DNA of 40,047 nucleotides from Acidimicrobiaceae bacterium (lineage in GTDB: Bacteria; Actinomycetota; Acidimicrobiia; Acidimicrobiales; RAAP-2). This document shows positions 36,557 to 40,047 of this stretch, in pieces (positions within the stretch are counted from its first letter, which is position 1; every line of letters starts with the position of its first letter). The stretch is taken from positions 1 to 40,047 of the forward strand of contig DAHUZE010000074.1 of assembly GCA_027306755.1 (NCBI GenBank), written 5' to 3'. The position numbers and the translations under genes were made by a program. Below the pieces are notes generated by a model that saw only the letters and a program-made list of their open reading frames with translations, had not been told where the DNA came from and ran no database searches.

Positions 36557-36831
36557 CCGTGCCCGTTGACGCCGCTGCCCACCGGTCCTTCGGGCAGCGA
36601 GCCGCCCTGGCGCTCCTGCGCGCCTACCAGGGGGCCCGGGCCGGCAGCGTGTCCCCCTGCCGCTTCTACCCCAGCTGCTCTGCCTACGCCGTCGAGGCGG
36701 TCGAGCGCCACGGGGCGATGACCGGCACGTGGCTGGCAATCCGCCGCGTGTCCCGCTGCCGCCCGCTTGGCGGCAGCGGGGTGGACCTGGTTCCCGATGA
36801 GCGCCGGCCGCGCCGGCGAGAAGGACGATGA
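36553..36831 (+). CDS. yidD: Membrane protein insertion efficiency factor YidD
   Basis: A 92-residue protein that assists YidC-dependent insertion. The family heart is intact: ALLRAYQGARAGSVSPCRFYPSCSAYAVEAVERHG, followed by RVSRCRPLGGSGVDLVP. The GTG at 36553 overlaps the rnpA stop, and the stop overlaps the yidC ATG, so translation is coupled on both sides. Confidence 0.93.
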   Translation: MTVPVDAAAHRSFGQRAALALLRAYQGARAGSVSPCRFYPSCSAYAVEAVERHGAMTGTWLAIRRVSRCRPLGGSGVDLVPDERRPRRREGR

Positions 36832-38060
36832 TGGCCCTGGTCCACCTACTGGCCGAAAATGCCCTGTTCAAGACGGTCGGCGATATCTTCCACCCGCTGT
36901 TCATCGCCATCGCTACCGTGCTGGCCTGGATCTACGGGGTGGTGCCCGACTACACGGCGTCCATCGTCATCTTGACGGTGCTCATCATGGCCCTGCTGAC
37001 CCCGCTCACCATCAAGAGCACGCGGTCGATGCTGGCCATGCAGGCCCTGCAGCCCGAGATGCAGAAGCTGCGGGCCAAGTACAAGGGGGCGGAGAACCGC
37101 GAGCAGCTCAACCAGGAGCTGATGGCGCTCTACCGGGAGAACAACGTCAGCCCCACCGGCGGGTGCCTGCCGATGTTCCTCCAGATGCCCGCCCTGATCG
37201 TCCTGTACGACACCATCCGGGGGCTGGCCAACACCGTCAAGCGAGGGCAGAAGCTGGCCACAGGCAAGGCCTGCCATTCCACCGTGTGCGCCACACCGCA
37301 CTACGTGCCCCGCACGTCGGCCATCTTTCACAACCTGGTCAAGAACCACGGAGTGATGCACTCCATCGGGCTGAACCTCGCGTCCAAGCCGCTCACACAC
37401 CGGGCCATCTGGTACGACTACGTCCCCTACTTCGCGCTCCTGGCCGTCGCCGTCGGGCTGCAGTACTTCCAGATGGCCCAGATGACCAGGCGAAACCAGC
37501 GCAACAACACGGCGCAGCAGATGCCGCAGCAGATGCAGACGATGCAGCGGTTCATGCCGCTGCTCTTCGCGTACATCTACTTCCTCGTCCCGGCGGGCGT
37601 GGTGATCTACATGATCGTGTCATCGGCCATCCGGGTGCTGACCCAGGATCTGATCTTCCGGTCCGGCCTGGTCCAGGCGGGTGGAGGGAAGGCCCCAGGC
37701 GGGGCCGGCGGCCGCCCGACGCTTCTCTCTGCGTTGCGCGGGGCCGGTTCGAGGGGCCCCAAGGCAGGGGGAACAGCCGGAGGAGCCCTCCCGTCCAAGG
37801 CGCCGACGCCAAAGGCAGTCGGCCCGGGACCCGGTGGCCCGGGCAGCGGCGAGACCAAGAATGGCACGGGGGGACCGAAGGCGGCCGGCGGGGGAACCAG
37901 CGGCCGGGCGGGAGCCAGCGGCCGGGCGGGAGCCAGCGGCCAGCGCCCCGGCCGGAACCCCGCGGCGAGCAGCCAGTCCGGGAACGGTAATACCGACGGT
38001 AGCACTGACCCCAAGCCCCACCCCCGGTCCAAGTCCAAGCGTGAGCGAAAGGCGCGTTGA
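36828..38060 (+). CDS. yidC: Membrane protein insertase YidC
   Basis: Oxa1/YidC insertase of 410 residues for folding and inserting membrane proteins. Hydrophobic segments include HPLFIAIATVLAWIYGVV, ASIVILTVLIMALLTPLTI, PTGGCLPMFLQMPALIVLYDTI, YVPYFALLAVAVGLQYF and FMPLLFAYIYFLVPAGVVIYMIV; the cytoplasmic loop has STRSMLAMQALQPEMQKLRAKYK. From about residue 285 onward a Gly/Pro/Ser-rich tail with a (SGRAGA) repeat ends in a basic stretch (KSKRERKAR), a ribosome-contacting feature common in actinobacteria. ATG 36828 or the adjacent ATG 36831 may start. Confidence 0.95.
   Translation: MMALVHLLAENALFKTVGDIFHPLFIAIATVLAWIYGVVPDYTASIVILTVLIMALLTPLTIKSTRSMLAMQALQPEMQKLRAKYKGAENREQLNQELMALYRENNVSPTGGCLPMFLQMPALIVLYDTIRGLANTVKRGQKLATGKACHSTVCATPHYVPRTSAIFHNLVKNHGVMHSIGLNLASKPLTHRAIWYDYVPYFALLAVAVGLQYFQMAQMTRRNQRNNTAQQMPQQMQTMQRFMPLLFAYIYFLVPAGVVIYMIVSSAIRVLTQDLIFRSGLVQAGGGKAPGGAGGRPTLLSALRGAGSRGPKAGGTAGGALPSKAPTPKAVGPGPGGPGSGETKNGTGGPKAAGGGTSGRAGASGRAGASGQRPGRNPAASSQSGNGNTDGSTDPKPHPRSKSKRERKAR
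37899..37942 (+). repeat. 18-bp tandem repeat in the yidC tail
   Basis: Two full copies (37899-37916 and 37917-37934) and part of a third, encoding SGRAGA repeats. Confidence 0.8.
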
Positions 38061-39079
38061 GCGTGGAATGGGTCGAGAAGACGGGTAAGACCGTCGCCGA
38101 GGCGACGGAGCGGGCCCTCGAGCAATTGGGCGTAGCCGAGACTGACGCCGAGCTCGTGGTCCTGGACGAGCCGAAGACGGGGCTCTTCGGGAGGGTGCGG
38201 GGCGAGGCCCGGGTGCGGGCGCGGGTACGTCCGGCCGAGCCGCGCCCCAAGCGCACCCGGAGGTCGCAGGACCGGACCCGGCGCGCCGAACGGACGGGAG
38301 GCGGTTCCCGCAACCGGTCACGCGAGCGGGCCGGAGCCCGACCCGCATCCGCCGAGAGCGACGAGCGGCCGCCCGCACCGGGAGGCTCGACCTCTGAGTC
38401 CTCGTCGCCGGGATCCGGTGGCACCTCGGGAGCGAGCCGCCGGCGCCGGCGCCGGCGATCCGGGGGTTCCAGGGAGACCAACGGGCACGGCGAACCGGAG
38501 TCGAAGGGACGCGCGCCGGGCAACGAGAGCACCAACGGGCAACGAGACGGCGATGGGCAACGGGCCCAGCGACCGCAGGGTCAGACGAAAGAGGAGGACA
38601 CCGTGGCCGACGGGATCACGCTGGCCGAGCAGGCTGAGGTGGCAAAGGAATTCATCGAGGGTCTGCTCGAGCGCTACGGCCTCACGGCCACGGTCGAGGT
38701 CCGGGAGCTCGACGATCAGACCGTGGAGCTTGCCGCCGACGGCGAAGGCCTCGGGTTGCTGGTCGGGCCCAAGGGAGCGACCCTCGCTGCACTCCAAGAC
38801 GTCACCCGGACCGTCGTGCAGAAGCGCTTTCCCCACCGGACCGACCGGATCCTGGTGGATGTCGCCAAGTACAGGGAGCGGCGGGCCGCCGCACTGCAGC
38901 GCTTCACGCAGCAGGTGGCCCAAGAGGTGCTCGCAAGCGGAGACGAGCGGGCTTTGGAGCCGATGTCGGCCGCCGACCGCAAGGTGGTGCACGACACCGC
39001 CGTATCCATCGAGGGTGTGCAGTCGAGCTCCCGGGGTGACGAGCCCAACCGCTTCGTGGTGGTGTCCCCCGCGAGCTGA
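38057..39079 (+). CDS. jag: Jag/KhpB-type RNA-binding protein (Jag_N, KH, R3H)
   Basis: RNA-binding protein of 340 residues encoded beside yidC. Jag_N domain at residues 1-55 (WVEKTGKTVAEATERALEQLG, with LDEPKTGLFGRVRGEARVRA); an Arg/Ser/Gly-rich disordered linker from about 58 to 180; KH domain about 222-270 (GLGLLVGPKGATLAALQDVTR); R3H about 275-338 (EPMSAADRKVVHDTA). The TTG start overlaps the yidC stop as TTGA; GTG 38063 is an alternative. Inside the linker, GAGGAGG stands five bases before GTG 38603, residue 183, so a KH-R3H-only form of 158 residues might also be made. Confidence 0.9.
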   Translation: MSVEWVEKTGKTVAEATERALEQLGVAETDAELVVLDEPKTGLFGRVRGEARVRARVRPAEPRPKRTRRSQDRTRRAERTGGGSRNRSRERAGARPASAESDERPPAPGGSTSESSSPGSGGTSGASRRRRRRRSGGSRETNGHGEPESKGRAPGNESTNGQRDGDGQRAQRPQGQTKEEDTVADGITLAEQAEVAKEFIEGLLERYGLTATVEVRELDDQTVELAADGEGLGLLVGPKGATLAALQDVTRTVVQKRFPHRTDRILVDVAKYRERRAAALQRFTQQVAQEVLASGDERALEPMSAADRKVVHDTAVSIEGVQSSSRGDEPNRFVVVSPAS

Positions 39080-39114
39080 TCCGGCGGCCTGACCGGTAGC
39101 TGGCCCGCTGCGCT

Positions 39115-39774
39115 GTGGCCGTGCCCGAAGATCCAACTGATGACCATGCACTGATCGAGGTCCTGCGCCAGGCGCAGGACCTCGGCTTTGTCGGGCCTGG
39201 TGCGATCGAGGCACAGGTGGGCCATGGGAACGCCTTCGCCCGTGCGGTGGCCGTAGGGTGGGCCGAGGCAGGTGGTGCCGGCCCGCATCCCGATCGGGTG
39301 GCGGATCTGGGGTCCGGCGGAGGTCTTCCGGCGCTCGTCCTGGCCCTGTTGTGGAGTGACGCGGAGGTGACCCTCATCGAGGCGGGCCATCGGCGAGCCG
39401 CCTTCCTGAACCATGCCGTCAACCGATTGAGAATCGGTGGGCGGGTAACGGTGGTAGAGGGCCGGGCTGAGCTCGTTGGCCGCGACACCCGTCATCGAGC
39501 TTCCTACCGGGCCGTGACCTCCCGGGCATTCGGGCCTCCGGCGGTGACGGCGGAGTGCGGCGCTCCCCTGCTTGGGGTGGGAGGAGTGCTGGTCGTGTCC
39601 GAGCCGCCCGCCGGTCCGCCTCGTTGGCCGCCGCACGGCCTGGCGACCCTGGGAATGGGTCCGGCAACCGTGGGACGATCCGAGCCCCGCTTTGCCGTGG
39701 TCGCTCAGATCCAGCTCTGTCCGGAGCGCTACCCGCGTCGCGTGGGCGTGCCGTCCAAGCGCCCCCTCTTCTAG
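39115..39774 (+). CDS. rsmG: 16S rRNA (guanine527-N7)-methyltransferase RsmG/GidB
   Basis: SAM-dependent methyltransferase of 219 residues, usual size. SAM-binding motif VADLGSGGGLPALVLALLW, then LIEAGHRRAAFLNHAVNRL, VVEGRAELVGR, and the catalytic-side AVTSRAFGPPAVTAE with GGVLVVSEPP. GTG 39115 or GTG 39121 may start. Last plus-strand gene of the series; losses of this gene are known elsewhere to give low-level streptomycin resistance, but it appears intact here. Confidence 0.93.
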   Translation: MAVPEDPTDDHALIEVLRQAQDLGFVGPGAIEAQVGHGNAFARAVAVGWAEAGGAGPHPDRVADLGSGGGLPALVLALLWSDAEVTLIEAGHRRAAFLNHAVNRLRIGGRVTVVEGRAELVGRDTRHRASYRAVTSRAFGPPAVTAECGAPLLGVGGVLVVSEPPAGPPRWPPHGLATLGMGPATVGRSEPRFAVVAQIQLCPERYPRRVGVPSKRPLF

Positions 39775-39844
39775 CAGCCTGTTCCGGCGCAAGGGCATCG
39801 CTCGGCCATCCTTCTGAGGACGCTGCGCGGGCATGCCAGGAATG

Positions 39845-40047
39845 TCAATCGGGGTGGGGGTTGCGTAGCGCCGCAAAGATGCGCGCGGTCGGATCTTTCG
39901 GACCTTCCGGATCGGAAGGCCCCGGGGTTCCAGCAGTTGGCTCCGGCCTGTCGAGAGCCTCCGCCGACTCGTCCGACCGCCCGGTCGGAGAGGGGGACGG
40001 AAGGCCAAGCTGGCGCCCGTACTGCTCCTTCATCGCCTGGAACCGCT
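39845..40047 (-). CDS. Partial hypothetical protein, C-terminal end only
   Basis: A minus-strand reading frame entering from the right edge and ending at 39845, convergent with rsmG. The visible part reads RFQAMKEQYGRQLGLP, a Pro/Ser/Asp-rich linker, and ends RIFAALRNPHPD. No family recognised. Composition and the orderly, charged C-terminus make coding plausible, but it could be chance; parA/parB, often found here, were not seen on the plus strand. Confidence 0.35.
   Translation of the reverse strand, partial: RFQAMKEQYGRQLGLPSPSPTGRSDESAEALDRPEPTAGTPGPSDPEGPKDPTARIFAALRNPHPD

Overview
This is a very GC-rich chromosomal segment of an actinobacterium. The order rpmH-rnpA-yidD-yidC-jag-rsmG beside dnaA-dnaN-recF-DUF721-gyrB-gyrA, the abundance of GTG starts with 4-bp stop/start overlaps, several apparently leaderless genes and a luciferase-like (F420/flavin) oxidoreductase all point to Actinomycetota. 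An acidimicrobial or similar deep lineage is a guess only. No tRNA, rRNA, CRISPR array or insertion sequence was seen.

Layout. (1) 1-5203: histidine utilisation. An RpiR-type regulator, hutU and hutH (cut by the left edge) form an overlapping minus-strand operon, divergent from an acetamidase/formamidase gene. (2) 5175-6839: a membrane-anchored HtrA-like protease, followed by a 326-bp gene-free stretch. (3) 7166-25345: an 18-kb purine/ureide catabolic island. Its transcripts run outward from three divergent intergenic regions: adenine deaminase plus a three-subunit molybdenum hydroxylase versus an NCS1 purine permease; hydantoinase plus 8-oxoguanine deaminase versus an SsnA-like aminohydrolase; and a small regulator versus a five-gene operon (M20 carbamoylase/ureidohydrolase, nitrilase-type carbamoylase, XdhD-like fused hydroxylase, LLM oxidoreductase, diaminopropionate ammonia-lyase-like enzyme). 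(4) 25506-26630: a RodZ-like protein. (5) 26680-39774: the origin region, with gyrA, gyrB, DUF721, recF, dnaN and dnaA on the minus strand and rpmH, rnpA, yidD, yidC, jag and rsmG on the plus strand. (6) 39845-end: a partial minus-strand reading frame of unknown function.

The most interesting content is region 3. Its gene set recalls the enterobacterial/gut-anaerobe uricase-independent purine pathway (xdhD, ssnA, hyuA, guaD-like, ygeX and an M20 hydrolase). It has no uricase or ureide-ring enzymes in the window, and it carries an LLM oxidoreductase and a D-carbamoylase that the E. coli island does not have in this form. All three divergent control regions carry a shared palindrome, TTGAC-N5-GTCAA, usually as a pair. 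In each region one copy overlaps the -35 element of the plus-strand promoter, and three or four of the genes appear to be leaderless with a similar -10 element. The obvious candidate to bind this palindrome is the island's own regulator (17575-18204), an unusual fusion of a thiamine-binding-like (MTH1187/YkoF) domain to a DauR/YheO-type helix-turn-helix. I infer that purines are funnelled from adenine, 8-oxoguanine and xanthine to a ring-opened ureide and finally, through a 2,3-diaminopropionate-like amino acid, to pyruvate and ammonia. The enzyme families are read directly from the sequence; the pathway order is inference.
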